Positions 16,795 through 26,081 are shown, counted from the stretch's first letter. The stretch is 43,279 bases of DNA from an uncultured Lachnospiraceae bacterium (GCA_947172645.1 CAMWBY010000025.1:1-43279); one strand, 5' to 3'. Notes: generated from the sequence alone by a model not told the origin. Numbers and translations are program-made.

Positions 16795-16864
16795 AAAATA
16801 ATTTCTTCCTTTCTTCCTCTTTGTGAACTTGGTTATGGGTGATTATGGAATGCCACGCCAATGC

Positions 16865-16893
16865 TTGACATAGCGCTTTTTCCTGATTAAAAT
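16865..16893 (+). promoter_or_regulatory. Promoter for the large exported protein
   Basis: TTGACA (16865-16870) and TAAAAT (16888-16893) are separated by exactly 17 bases, a strong sigma-A promoter. About 20 bases upstream of the -35 box, GGTTATGG and GATTATGG (near 16831-16848) form a 10-base-period direct repeat that might bind a regulator. The spacing is not the usual LytTR spacing. Confidence 0.65.
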
Positions 16894-17014
16894 GATTAGA
16901 TAAAAATTAATATAACAGACATCCGCCCCCAAAACCGCCGGCAGTGTGAAAGGTATCTGAAACTGCGCGAACGGTAAGTTGGATTTATTAGAAAATTATG
17001 AGGAATTGGAATAT

Positions 17015-19195
17015 ATGAAAATACGAAAAAGACTTGTGGCAATATTTTCGGCGGCTTACATATTGTCCGGAAGCTTTCCGGTATCTGCTATGGAAGAGAG
17101 CCTGCCGGAAGGGATAACGGATAACCCATCCCAATCCGAAATCACCACCGTATCCGGCAACGGAACGGAGTCCGCAACGGAAGATGAAGCAGTCAATATG
17201 CCGCAGCAGGAAACGGATTGCACCCCGGAAGAAGAACCGGGCGAAAGACCGGAATCCGGACTTATATCTGAAACAACTCCGGAGGAGTTGGAAGAGACTG
17301 CCCTGTCAGAAATTTCCATAGAACCGGAGGAGTTGCTTGTATCGGAAACCGCCCTGGCGCCGGAGGAAGGGACAGACTATCCAGTTCCCGATGAAGCGCC
17401 CCCGTTCCGTGCCCACATAGAATACTGGGCGGGCGCTTATGTGCTGATAGGCACTTTTACGGACTTTACGCCTGATATCATTCTGGTTGAGACGCTATAC
17501 TCACTGGATGAGGAAAACTGGAAAGCTGTCACCGGTGGACAATGGCATCTAACCGGTCTGGGCACCGATGACAGCGACAAGTTATATGGACTGCAAAACC
17601 AGGGTTGCATTTATAACGCATATGAGCCAATGAGAAGTTACACCACAGGGGACATCGAGCGTTTTTATGTAAAATTGCGCATTACCAAGGAAAACGGAGT
17701 TTCCTACGAGAGCCAGCCTGCCACAATTGAACGCGGCGGTTTACAGCCTATTCCGGAAGGGACAAGGCTGGGGGCCTTGTTTCCCTCCGCCATCCGTGTC
17801 CGCGAATCAGACCCAACTTCACCATACCGTGTCCGTATGTACGCCAGATACCAATTCACCGTATCCGCAGACGCCACGGCCGAGGAGATATCCGCGCTTT
17901 TGCCGGATACGCTTCCTGTGGAAGTCCAACTCGAAAACGGGGCAAATTTTATAGCGACAAGCGTTGTTGACTGCCCTGTCACATGGAAACCGCTGTCTCT
18001 CCCCCAACTTTCGCCAGGCGAAAGCATAACGGTACCTGATGCCGCCGAAGAGATTCTGGTTCCTGCCGGCACCCTGCTTCCCACGCCGTTTGGCATTTTC
18101 CGGTTAGACGAACCGCTGGGCTTAGACTCCCCTCCGTTCACAGACGAAGTACGGCTGATTCTGAATGTCAGCCCGGAAGACCGTAATCCCTCAGGGGTGT
18201 TAAGAGAGGACAGGGACGGGCTGAAAATAGCGCTCCACCAGAAACCCACCGGCGCGGTGTCCATAGAAACGTATGTACTAACGGAAGGTGAATCAAAATG
18301 GACCGAACTGCCCGGACTCTCACTGTTAAAAGAATTTGTCCAGCCTTCCACTGCAAGCAGCGGCTATGCGTTGGTACTGCGAACTGACCAGGAACCATAT
18401 CAGTCTTACGTGGCAGCAAGGAAAGAAGGGACGGTTCCTAAGCCATTTTTTGTCGGCCTGAAAGTTGAGGGAGGCATCTATGATGGAAAGCAGCTCATTC
18501 TTGCATGGCCGGATATCTATGATGAGCTTCCCGACCTGCCGAAAGTCGGACGCTCTGAAGGAAATGAATTGAACGCCGGAGCCGGCAATAAGGAGAACAG
18601 CACGGAAAGCGGGCAGCGCCCCAACCTGCCCCAGGCAACGGATGACAGACAGAAGGAACCGCAGCAGGCTGCCACTGTGCAGTCAGACGGAAGCGGGACA
18701 AATCAATCGACCGAGGCAACTTATGCAACGGGAACCGTCTCCACGATGTCCGGGAATCAAAGCACAGCCTCCGCAAAGGAAAATGGTTCCGACCATCAAT
18801 CTGACCTTCTTGAGAATCCGTCCATGTCCGGGCAACGCCCCAATCTGCCCCAAATGGCAGCGGAGTCACCCGGCATATCTGCTATGAATCAGGAGAATGG
18901 CCCGGATTCTGCCCTCCTTGTAGTACAGGCTGCGGAAAGTATAAAAGATGGAGAGAGCCATGCCATGCAGGCCGAAAGCGGCATAGAAAATGGGGGAAGC
19001 GCCTTGGCTGTATCTGACAGGAAGGCATCTATGGAACCAACCACGGAAGGCAACAGCCGCACACCTATCGTTATCACAACGGTGATAGCGGCAGCATGCT
19101 GTGTCGGTGCGATTGCCGGCAAAGTGACAGGGTACAGCCTGCTTCGTCGGCTTACAAGGAAAATCAGGTGTATGCCGCACAGGGAAATTCCATGA
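17015..19195 (+). CDS. Large exported, membrane-anchored protein of unknown function
   Basis: A 726-residue protein with a signal peptide (KRLVAIFSAAYILSGSFPVSA). A Glu/Pro/Thr/Ser-rich acidic region spans about 28-130, a beta-rich central region about 135-510, and a Gln/Ser-rich tail contains SGQRPNLPQ twice (coded at 18608 and 18827). A C-terminal TM helix (VITTVIAAACCVGAIAG) and a basic cytosolic end resemble a wall-spanning anchor without LPXTG. The ATG at 17015 was chosen because the signal peptide begins there and GAGGA lies upstream. I recognise no domain. It lies between two signalling modules and its 3' end overlaps the kinase at 19164 by 32 bases, suggesting linked regulation or a sensed surface component. 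Confidence 0.8.
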   Translation: MKIRKRLVAIFSAAYILSGSFPVSAMEESLPEGITDNPSQSEITTVSGNGTESATEDEAVNMPQQETDCTPEEEPGERPESGLISETTPEELEETALSEISIEPEELLVSETALAPEEGTDYPVPDEAPPFRAHIEYWAGAYVLIGTFTDFTPDIILVETLYSLDEENWKAVTGGQWHLTGLGTDDSDKLYGLQNQGCIYNAYEPMRSYTTGDIERFYVKLRITKENGVSYESQPATIERGGLQPIPEGTRLGALFPSAIRVRESDPTSPYRVRMYARYQFTVSADATAEEISALLPDTLPVEVQLENGANFIATSVVDCPVTWKPLSLPQLSPGESITVPDAAEEILVPAGTLLPTPFGIFRLDEPLGLDSPPFTDEVRLILNVSPEDRNPSGVLREDRDGLKIALHQKPTGAVSIETYVLTEGESKWTELPGLSLLKEFVQPSTASSGYALVLRTDQEPYQSYVAARKEGTVPKPFFVGLKVEGGIYDGKQLILAWPDIYDELPDLPKVGRSEGNELNAGAGNKENSTESGQRPNLPQATDDRQKEPQQAATVQSDGSGTNQSTEATYATGTVSTMSGNQSTASAKENGSDHQSDLLENPSMSGQRPNLPQMAAESPGISAMNQENGPDSALLVVQAAESIKDGESHAMQAESGIENGGSALAVSDRKASMEPTTEGNSRTPIVITTVIAAACCVGAIAGKVTGYSLLRRLTRKIRCMPHREIP

Positions 19196-21095
19196 CAAAT
19201 TTCGTTCCTTTCCCTACAATGGAATGCACTTCAATTGTCCCTCCCAATTCGCTCACAATGCCATGGACAATATACAATCCCAGTCCAGTCCCGGTCTCCC
19301 TGTTTTTCGCACCCACGTAAAACCGCCGGAAGACGAGAGAAAGCTCCTCCTCCGGAATGCCACAGCCGGTGTCCTCCACGGCCACGCAGATTTTACCGCC
19401 TTCAGTCCATGCGGACACGGTGATGCTGCCATTGGGGGGAGTCGCCCTAAGTGCGTTATAGATAAGATTCTCAAACAGAATATTCAGCTTCTCCGGCTGC
19501 GCCATCAGAAATACGTCCTGCTCGGGCGGTTCCACAACCAGATACACGGACTGGACTTGCGCCTCCCCGCAGTGGGTGGCGTAAACCTCCGAAAGCATCT
19601 CCTGCACGGACACTCGCTCCCGTTTCCCGTCAATCTTATCCAAAGCGTTAATCGCAGAGAGCCCTTGAAGACGCCTCGCCATCTCCCACTGTTTGGATTC
19701 CGCCTGGGCGAGATAATTCTGCAGCTCCGTATCCACGCCCACGCCGCTTCTGCGAATCGCCTCGATAAAGGACTGGGTGGCAAATACCGGCGCTTTCAAG
19801 TCGTGCGCCATATCGGAAAAAAATGCCTTGCGCTCATTCAAAAGCTGCGTGACCTCTTCCGTGCGTTTCTTCACCTGTTCCTCCAGGTGATTGGTCAGCA
19901 TATCATTTTCCTTCAGAATACGCCGGCTGCGCGATACCATCATGGCGCCAAATAACAGCACAAGCAAAAGCCCGCACCATTCAAATTGCCAGAAAAAGCG
20001 GATAGGCTCAAAGCGGTTGGATAAGACAAGATTGGCGAGAAGCCCCGTACCGAACACAGTGCAGCCAACCAACGTATAACGGCTTTCCCAACTCTGCGCC
20101 GTCACGCTCCGCACCGAGAAAAAAGCAGCCGCACAAAAAGTAACCATATAATAGATATCCGTCAGCCTTCCATGAACAAAAACCGCCCAGGGCAATACCG
20201 GAATCAACAGGGCAAGCGCTGTCAGAACAACCGGAAAAGTTAGCAGAAGCATCCTTGCCCACCGCCATACTTTACTCCGCTCAGCGCCGGATGCCAGAAC
20301 CGTAAGCTGCACAACACAGAAACACAGGCAGTACATTGCCAAGCTCTGTACCAGAAACCAGTACTGTACGATGGGCAGGGAAACAAAATATGATAACTGA
20401 AACACAAAATACCGCGCCATATACAAGGCATAGCCACAGCACAGCACTCCAAACCAACGAGTCAGCTTTCCTCCTGTCCGCCACAGGAAAAGTGTAAATA
20501 CCGCCAACGTAGGCGGAATCAGAAATGCCAACGCATAGGCGAAGCCCTGGACACTGCCTGTCTGCAAAAGCGTCTCGGCCGTGCCCAGCGCAGGCGGAAA
20601 ATACATTCCGCTGTAATATCCCAGCACAGAGAAAGTTTCCACAGCCAAAACATGTTCGCCTGCTGTCAGCAGGAACGTAGCCCTCCCACTTCCTATTCCC
20701 TGGATAAGCCGCGTCCCGTCCAGCAGAACCGTATACTCAGAATATAACTGCGGAAAATCTATCGATACAATCCGCTCTGCCCCATCATAGCTAAGCGTCA
20801 GCTCATAGCGGGCCCGTCCATGGGGCGAAACCGACAAATCCCCGCGCTGCAGATTGGAAAATTCCCCAATATAAGTCGGCTTGTCCGTCACACGGGCATC
20901 CGTCAGCAGCCACCCGTCGATGAGGAAGATGGGATTCCTCCGCCCCAAATCCGCCTCAGTCAGACGAATGGCGCCGGCCTTCCCATAAGGAGGCGGTGTA
21001 TAATATTTGTTGTCCCCATAGAAAAGCAGCATGAAGAAAAACGTCATGATGATTAGTACATACAACGGCCGCCACCAGACTCTGTGCTGTCTCAT
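19164..21095 (-). CDS. 7TMR-DISM-like sensor histidine kinase
   Basis: A 643-residue membrane kinase. TM1 is near 10-27. An extracellular beta-rich region of about 150 residues (TYIGEFSNLQRGDLSVSPHG, VLLDGTRLIQGIG) resembles DISM sensor domains, followed by about seven TM segments (185-390), a coiled coil, and a HisKA domain with H-box FFSDMAHDLKAPVF. The ATPase has N box ENLIYNALRATP, G1 DTGCGIP, F box FRRFYVG and G2 GTGLGLYIV. GGGGAGGGG precedes the ATG. It follows the dual response regulator by 43 bases. HisKA kinases normally partner OmpR-type receivers, so the second receiver of that protein is its likely target. Confidence 0.88.
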   Translation of the reverse strand: MRQHRVWWRPLYVLIIMTFFFMLLFYGDNKYYTPPPYGKAGAIRLTEADLGRRNPIFLIDGWLLTDARVTDKPTYIGEFSNLQRGDLSVSPHGRARYELTLSYDGAERIVSIDFPQLYSEYTVLLDGTRLIQGIGSGRATFLLTAGEHVLAVETFSVLGYYSGMYFPPALGTAETLLQTGSVQGFAYALAFLIPPTLAVFTLFLWRTGGKLTRWFGVLCCGYALYMARYFVFQLSYFVSLPIVQYWFLVQSLAMYCLCFCVVQLTVLASGAERSKVWRWARMLLLTFPVVLTALALLIPVLPWAVFVHGRLTDIYYMVTFCAAAFFSVRSVTAQSWESRYTLVGCTVFGTGLLANLVLSNRFEPIRFFWQFEWCGLLLVLLFGAMMVSRSRRILKENDMLTNHLEEQVKKRTEEVTQLLNERKAFFSDMAHDLKAPVFATQSFIEAIRRSGVGVDTELQNYLAQAESKQWEMARRLQGLSAINALDKIDGKRERVSVQEMLSEVYATHCGEAQVQSVYLVVEPPEQDVFLMAQPEKLNILFENLIYNALRATPPNGSITVSAWTEGGKICVAVEDTGCGIPEEELSLVFRRFYVGAKNRETGTGLGLYIVHGIVSELGGTIEVHSIVGKGTKFVMEFPCAAYT

Positions 21096-21138
21096 GTACC
21101 CCTCCCCCTCAGGCTAAGCCATGCTTAGTCTAACACAA

Positions 21139-22578
21139 TCAGTATTTCGCAGGCACGAACCGATATCCTTGCCCCCATACCGCCTCGATAAAGCGATGCC
21201 CTTCCCACGCCTTCTCCAACTTCCTCCTAAGCCGTGACATATGCATCTGCACCAACTGCCCGCCGTCCCAAGGTTGGCTGCCCCATATCATGCCATAAAT
21301 TTCCTCCGGTGTAAAAATATGCCCTGCACGTTCCGAGAGGCGGCACAGAATGTCAAACTCAACCGGCGCAAGGGCCAACTCCGTTTCATCAATCAGCACC
21401 TTGCGCTTTGCCAAATCCAACAAAAGGGAGCCAAAACGCAGCTGTGTACGCTCGGATTTTGCCAACCGAATGCGGGTCTCCACCTTCGCCCAGAAGAGCT
21501 CCGCAGGCGTGTCCTTCGTGATATAGTCTATGCCGCCGGCCGCAAAACCCTCCACCTGCTTATCCGGCTCCGTGAGGCAGCTTAAGAAAATAATGGGCGT
21601 ATCCATCAACTCACGAAGCCTTTCACAGACAGAAAACCCATCCTCACCAGGAATCATCACATCCAACAGCACGCAGTCGTAAGAACTGCCTGTCGCCAAC
21701 CGCAGCGCATCTTCACCGTTATCCGCCAACTGCACAATACAGCCATGGCCGCGCAAAACATCCGCCCAGACAGTGCAGTCTGCAGGATTGTCATCTACCA
21801 ACAGAATCTGCCAGGGGCCGTCAGGACGTTCCGGCCTGTCGGCGGCAGGCACAACGCCTCCTCTCTCTGCCTGGTGCAGAAATTGCACATAGGCATCCTG
21901 AACTTGGCCGCGCCGTTTCCGCGATACCGGAACATTATGCCCATTCTTCATCATGACACAATTGATGTCGATAGCCTGAACATAGCTTAAGTTGACAAGA
22001 TAGGAGCGGTGGGTCTTCAGAAACTCCGGCCGCAGCAGCAGTTCCCCCTCAAAATCCGCCAAAGTGGCAGACACCTCATGGACAATGCCATCCGACAGAT
22101 AAAAGAATACCGTCTTATTGATAACCTCCACATAAACAAGCTGCGCAAACGAAACACGCACAATGCCTTCCCTGCTCTTTAATATCAATCCCTGCTCTGC
22201 CTGCGCTGACAGTTCTCCCCTTATTCTATCCAGCAGCGCAAAGAAAGAATCTGCATCTATCGGTTTCAGCAAATAATAATATGCCCCCAGACTGTAACTT
22301 TCCACGGCAAATTCCGGCGATGTGGATACAAAAACAAGCCGGACGTTCCTGTCCAGTTCTTTCAGCTCTTGTGCCGCCTGTATGCCGCTTACCCCTGGCA
22401 TCAGGACGTCCAACAGGACAAGGTCGTACTCCCCACCCCTCAATTCACACAAAAAATCTGTACCATTCGTAAAATATTGGCACTCCACAGGCACTTCCCG
22501 GCTCATCTGGTACGCTGTAATGAGTTCTTTAGTGCGGGAAATCTCCCACTCATCGTCATCGCAGACTGCTATCCGCAT
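21139..22578 (-). CDS. Dual response regulator REC-LytTR-REC-OmpR wHTH
   Basis: A single 479-residue protein holding two complete response regulators. The first half has receiver 1 (residues 1-122; D7-D9, Asp57 in VLLDVLMPG, Lys105) and a LytTR domain (about 131-234; LKTHRSYLVNLSYV). A Pro/Gly-rich linker spans about 238-256. The second half has receiver 2 (257-372; VDDN, Asp306 in VLLDVMIPG, Lys in YITKD) and an OmpR/PhoB winged helix (about 385-479; LAPVEFDILCRLSERAG, MHMSRLRRKLE, WGQGYRFV). All key residues look intact. The start at 22578 has GGAGG eight bases upstream. The kinase gene follows in the same operon. The reading frame is continuous, so this is a true fusion rather than two genes. 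Confidence 0.93.
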   Translation of the reverse strand: MRIAVCDDDEWEISRTKELITAYQMSREVPVECQYFTNGTDFLCELRGGEYDLVLLDVLMPGVSGIQAAQELKELDRNVRLVFVSTSPEFAVESYSLGAYYYLLKPIDADSFFALLDRIRGELSAQAEQGLILKSREGIVRVSFAQLVYVEVINKTVFFYLSDGIVHEVSATLADFEGELLLRPEFLKTHRSYLVNLSYVQAIDINCVMMKNGHNVPVSRKRRGQVQDAYVQFLHQAERGGVVPAADRPERPDGPWQILLVDDNPADCTVWADVLRGHGCIVQLADNGEDALRLATGSSYDCVLLDVMIPGEDGFSVCERLRELMDTPIIFLSCLTEPDKQVEGFAAGGIDYITKDTPAELFWAKVETRIRLAKSERTQLRFGSLLLDLAKRKVLIDETELALAPVEFDILCRLSERAGHIFTPEEIYGMIWGSQPWDGGQLVQMHMSRLRRKLEKAWEGHRFIEAVWGQGYRFVPAKY

Positions 22579-22635
22579 AGTTCTATCCTCCATACACAAA
22601 TTTTTATATAAAAAATTGTGCAATCTAATAGAATT

Positions 22636-22664
22636 ATGATACCACTGTCTGTCACCACAATCAA
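22636..22664 (-). promoter_or_regulatory. Promoter for the dual regulator/kinase operon
   Basis: On the minus strand TTGATT (22659-22664) and TATCAT (22636-22641) are 17 bases apart, about 60 bases before the start codon at 22578. Both boxes are imperfect. Confidence 0.4.
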
Positions 22665-22700
22665 ACCATATATTGAGTGCATGTCAGATTGGAACAGCCA

Positions 22701-22726
22701 GAGCCGGCCTCTCCTTCGGCCGGCTC
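22701..22726 (-). terminator. Hairpin after the duplicated-domain lipoprotein gene
   Basis: GAGCCGGCC and GGCCGGCTC form a perfect 9-base-pair GC-rich stem with an 8-base loop. It lies 45 bases after the lipoprotein stop and before the next minus-strand promoter. The following T content is poor, so termination may be partial. Confidence 0.5.
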
Positions 22727-22772
22727 CGTCACTTCCCTATTTAAAATCTGGCTTTTGCCAAAAAATCTGTTG

Positions 22773-23801
22773 TTATCCTATCAGAGCCGCTGCTGCCCCC
22801 ATATAGTTGATTGTCTCATCTGCGGAGAGATATTTGCCCTCATAAGCAGTATCACTGTCAAGGATATAAACCTGCTCTCCTAACTCACCAAAGCCCATCG
22901 AAACTTCACTGCCCGTGTAGACATCGGAAACGGTAAGAAGCGTCCAGGTAATTCCGTCTTCGTCCGTCTCGCTTTCCGATGCGAAAGTACCGCAGATTAC
23001 ATCGCCGCTTCCGTCAGACAGGAATACGAACAGGGAAGCCATCTTCGTCCCCAAAGGCTCGGTAAATATTGAAAATACAAGTTTCGTTCCGTCATCGCTT
23101 GTGGCATAAATACCTGTATCAATCATATCCGTGGTAACATCAAGAAGCGTAAAGTCCTCCGCTGCGCCGGCATCTGCCGCGCTGTCGCCAGTCCCGCCTG
23201 CCTCCAGCAAAGCAGCCGCTGTGCCCATATACGTGATTGTCTCGTCCGCAGTAAGGTACTGTCCCTCATAGGCAGTATCACTGTCAAGGATATAAACCTG
23301 TTCGTCCAGCTCGCCAAAGCCCATTGTGACGTCATTGCCTGTGTAGACATCGGAAACGGTGAGAACCGTCCAGGTAATCCCATCCTCGTCCGTCTCGCTT
23401 TCCGCCTCGAAAGTACCGCAGATTACATCGCCGCTTCCGTCAGACAGGAATACGAACAGGGAGGCCATCTGCGTTCCTGAGGGTTCGGTAAACATTGAGA
23501 ATACCAACTCCGTCCCGTCATCGCTTATAGCATAAACGCCCGTATCAATCATATCTGTGGAAACGTCAAGCAGAGTAAAGTCTCCCGATGCGCTGTTGTC
23601 AGCAGGCGCGGCTTCATCTTCTGTATCTTCCTCAGGTGATGCCTCTTCCTTTGCCTCTGTAGCCGGTGCGGAAGCCTCCGGCTTCGCTTCTTCTTTTTTC
23701 TCTGCGGCCGGTGCGGAAGTCTCTGATTTACCGCCGCAGGCTGTTGCCAACGTTGCCACCATCAACGCAGACAATACAATCGATAAAAATTTCTTTTTCA
23801 T
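22773..23801 (-). CDS. Lipoprotein with two tandem near-identical domains
   Basis: A 342-residue lipoprotein: signal with lipobox LATAC (Cys22), an acidic Ala/Glu/Pro linker to about residue 73, then two copies of one domain at 74-199 and 216-341. By eye the copies differ at about 18 of 126 positions (for example both have SLFVFLSDGSGDVICGTF and EQVYILDSDTAYEG). A short Gly/Ala linker joins them. GGAGG precedes the ATG. I recognise no family. The repeating Asp/Thr-rich beta pattern suggests a surface binding module. The clostripain gene is upstream on the other side of a promoter-like gap, same strand. Confidence 0.85.
   Translation of the reverse strand: MKKKFLSIVLSALMVATLATACGGKSETSAPAAEKKEEAKPEASAPATEAKEEASPEEDTEDEAAPADNSASGDFTLLDVSTDMIDTGVYAISDDGTELVFSMFTEPSGTQMASLFVFLSDGSGDVICGTFEAESETDEDGITWTVLTVSDVYTGNDVTMGFGELDEQVYILDSDTAYEGQYLTADETITYMGTAAALLEAGGTGDSAADAGAAEDFTLLDVTTDMIDTGIYATSDDGTKLVFSIFTEPLGTKMASLFVFLSDGSGDVICGTFASESETDEDGITWTLLTVSDVYTGSEVSMGFGELGEQVYILDSDTAYEGKYLSADETINYMGAAAALIG
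22779..23582 (-). repeat. Internal coding repeat, two copies of about 378 bases
   Basis: Copies at 23205-23582 and 22779-23156 have a period of 426 bases (142 codons). Long stretches are identical at the DNA level, for example around the segment encoding SDGSGDVICGTF, so the duplication looks recent or is kept alike by gene conversion. Confidence 0.8.
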
Positions 23802-23862
23802 ACTTTTTCCTCCATTTGCATTTTTTTGATATTTAATGATTCATTGTATATTTGCAACAATC

Positions 23863-25920
23863 CTACTCCTGTGATTCACTAAAAATCAGTGAAACCGGCT
23901 CAACATAATAGGTATTGTTATAAATATCCGTCAGACAATAGTAAATGAGATATTCGCCCTCCCCTGTCGGAGCATATTCGATTCCCAATGAGCTGTCGTA
24001 GGCAAACGGCTCATCCAGGCTGTACGCATCGTCATACTCCCCGTCATACGTATAGTAATCGCACAGAAGCTGTATCTCGTCGCCATCTTCCACGGGAATA
24101 AGCCCCTTCATGCTCATGCCATTCTCGTAGAAACGGACTGCCCCTTCGATGACGCCCATCCCTTCCTCACTCCACCGGACGACAAGATTCACATACTCGC
24201 CGTTAAGCTTACACGGGATATAGCCTTCCACAAAATCATCTGCCGTGGAAATATACAATGGTAGAATCTCATCCCCCAAGGTAAACCATAACCCATCATA
24301 ATCAACCAACAGCGCGCCATCGTCATCCACATCAAAATAATTATCCGTCCCCAGGTCTATGTAGCCCTCGCCGTCGTCGTAAAAGAGCTGCATCTGGATA
24401 TCGCTGATAATCTCCCAATCCTCATCGGAGAGTGCAAGGGCGAAATAGCCTCCCCGGTCCTCGACAATCAATTCCTCGCCGTTGTACGCGGTTTCCTCAT
24501 AGCTGTCCGCATAGCCGCTCACATAATCCTCATCAAACCAACTGCACTCAAACCATCCGCTGAAATCAGGCGTGCTGTCTGACTCGTATGCGCCGTCCAA
24601 CGCCTCCACGGGCGTGTTGGAGCCGATATATTCCTGGCCTCCTACCATAATGTTGGCAAATGCCCTGATAAATTCGGTATACTCCCCTTCCAGACCAATA
24701 TCCCTGTAAACATCAAGCATATTTTCCAAAGCGTCAATATCATGATAGGGGACATAAACCGTCATCCCATTGGCGTTCGAAATATTTCCCGAAGAAGCCG
24801 CGTATGCGACTGCACCGTCCACCGCATCTATCAATTCTTCTGTGCCTTCGATATCGCAATTCTGTGCAAAATGCATCAGGTCTATAGTATCGTAACTGTC
24901 GTCCCCGAAAGATTTCGCATTGCTGACCGAATGGGACACCACTTTAAACCGATTCCCGTCAAGCTGTTCTTTGGCATTGGCGGCAAATGCGCACAGCGCA
25001 TCGTAAACACCGCCCATCTTCGTCAAATCAACCACGCTGAGCGTGCATTCATCATTCGCATTCTCTTCCCAACACACCTGGATAAAGTCGTCGGCAATTA
25101 CTTTTCCTATTTCCTCAGTCGAAGCAGCGGGATTATCACAGATTAGATTCAGCCAATTTGTATAAAACCATCCGCTCCCAGGCTCCACTTCTTCCGAACC
25201 AATCAGATAGTCCGCATGACGCTCCGCCATGCATGCCGTCTCCACTGTCGCCATAAGACATGCATCGAAACCGATAAAGTCAAAGTCCACACCGACATTT
25301 TCAAGGGCGCTGTCAATCTCATTAATCTGCATGGAGTCGCCGGGAAAATTCTCGTCGATGCCATAGCCATAGAGCGCGCCGCCGCCGTGGTCCCACATAA
25401 TCAGCACATTTCTATTGGCAGGATATTGTTCCCCGCAATAGGTTACGAAATCAGTAAATGTGGAAGAATCGGTCATTGCCTTCGTTCCCAAGTCCTCCTC
25501 GACACAGACAAGCTCCTCATGCATGACCTGCCAGATTTGATTGGTATCCGGTCTAATCACGCTATTCTGCCACACAGCCGTACCGCCGGTGTACAGCAGG
25601 ATATTCACATTGTCATTGATATCCGCCTCGCACATCTCGAGAATATCTGCGGTGGCAGCGCCATAGTTGGACTCAAGGTCGGTGCCGCAATATACCATAA
25701 TTGTAAACCGGTCATCACTGCCGTTAATCTCTGTTCGCTTAGGACGCTCTGTCCATTCGGGATTTGTTGCTTCATCCGAAAATGTACCGCCATCCTGTCC
25801 GTTTTCTGTATGGCTGCCATAAGAAACCGCCTCTTCCTCAGAGCCACAGCCGAACAATGCCCCGGCCAGGACAAAGGCAATAACCGCCCCCGATAATTGT
25901 TTTATTTTCATTCTGCGCAT
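23863..25920 (-). CDS. Clostripain-family (C11) cysteine peptidase lipoprotein
   Basis: A 685-residue lipoprotein with lipobox LFGC near residue 25. The peptidase domain spans about 70-390: FTIMVYCGTDLES, catalytic His178 in MWDHGGGALYGYG and catalytic Cys221 in IGFDACLMATVETA, the C11 His/Cys dyad. The remaining 290 residues are acidic and beta-rich, with no known domain. C11 peptidases cut after Arg or Lys and often self-process. The start at 25920 has GGG six bases upstream; a second ATG three codons later is possible. A 69-base intergenic repeat lies 60 bases upstream. Confidence 0.9.
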   Translation of the reverse strand: MRRMKIKQLSGAVIAFVLAGALFGCGSEEEAVSYGSHTENGQDGGTFSDEATNPEWTERPKRTEINGSDDRFTIMVYCGTDLESNYGAATADILEMCEADINDNVNILLYTGGTAVWQNSVIRPDTNQIWQVMHEELVCVEEDLGTKAMTDSSTFTDFVTYCGEQYPANRNVLIMWDHGGGALYGYGIDENFPGDSMQINEIDSALENVGVDFDFIGFDACLMATVETACMAERHADYLIGSEEVEPGSGWFYTNWLNLICDNPAASTEEIGKVIADDFIQVCWEENANDECTLSVVDLTKMGGVYDALCAFAANAKEQLDGNRFKVVSHSVSNAKSFGDDSYDTIDLMHFAQNCDIEGTEELIDAVDGAVAYAASSGNISNANGMTVYVPYHDIDALENMLDVYRDIGLEGEYTEFIRAFANIMVGGQEYIGSNTPVEALDGAYESDSTPDFSGWFECSWFDEDYVSGYADSYEETAYNGEELIVEDRGGYFALALSDEDWEIISDIQMQLFYDDGEGYIDLGTDNYFDVDDDGALLVDYDGLWFTLGDEILPLYISTADDFVEGYIPCKLNGEYVNLVVRWSEEGMGVIEGAVRFYENGMSMKGLIPVEDGDEIQLLCDYYTYDGEYDDAYSLDEPFAYDSSLGIEYAPTGEGEYLIYYCLTDIYNNTYYVEPVSLIFSESQE

Positions 25921-25979
25921 AGTGTGCCCTATATGTTGGTTAATCCAATAACGAACCCGCCATAGTTACTACGTGGGAT

Positions 25980-26048
25980 AGTGTACCGTAAAAACAAGTC
26001 AAAAAGAGACTGTTATCATGAATCGACCCCGAACTGCATCAAATCGAC
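25980..26048 (-). repeat. Intergenic two-block repeat, copy 2
   Basis: Gap-free partner of the element at 14721-14789: the same AGTGTACCGTA block, a 27-base unrelated middle, and a 32-base block matching at 27 positions. It sits between the spmB terminator and the clostripain gene, so it could hold that gene's promoter or a regulator site, or be a small dispersed repeat. Confidence 0.6.
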
Positions 26049-26081
26049 TATGGTTTGTGCCCACATAACAAAAGGCATAAC

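Noticed and set aside
16825..16850. LytTR binding repeats upstream of the exported-protein promoter
   Set aside because: The direct repeat has a 10-base period, not the 21-22 base spacing known for LytTR sites; kept only as a remark.
17015..19195. LPXTG-type cell wall sorting signal in the large exported protein
   Set aside because: The C-terminus has a TM helix and basic tail but no LPXTG or similar motif before it.
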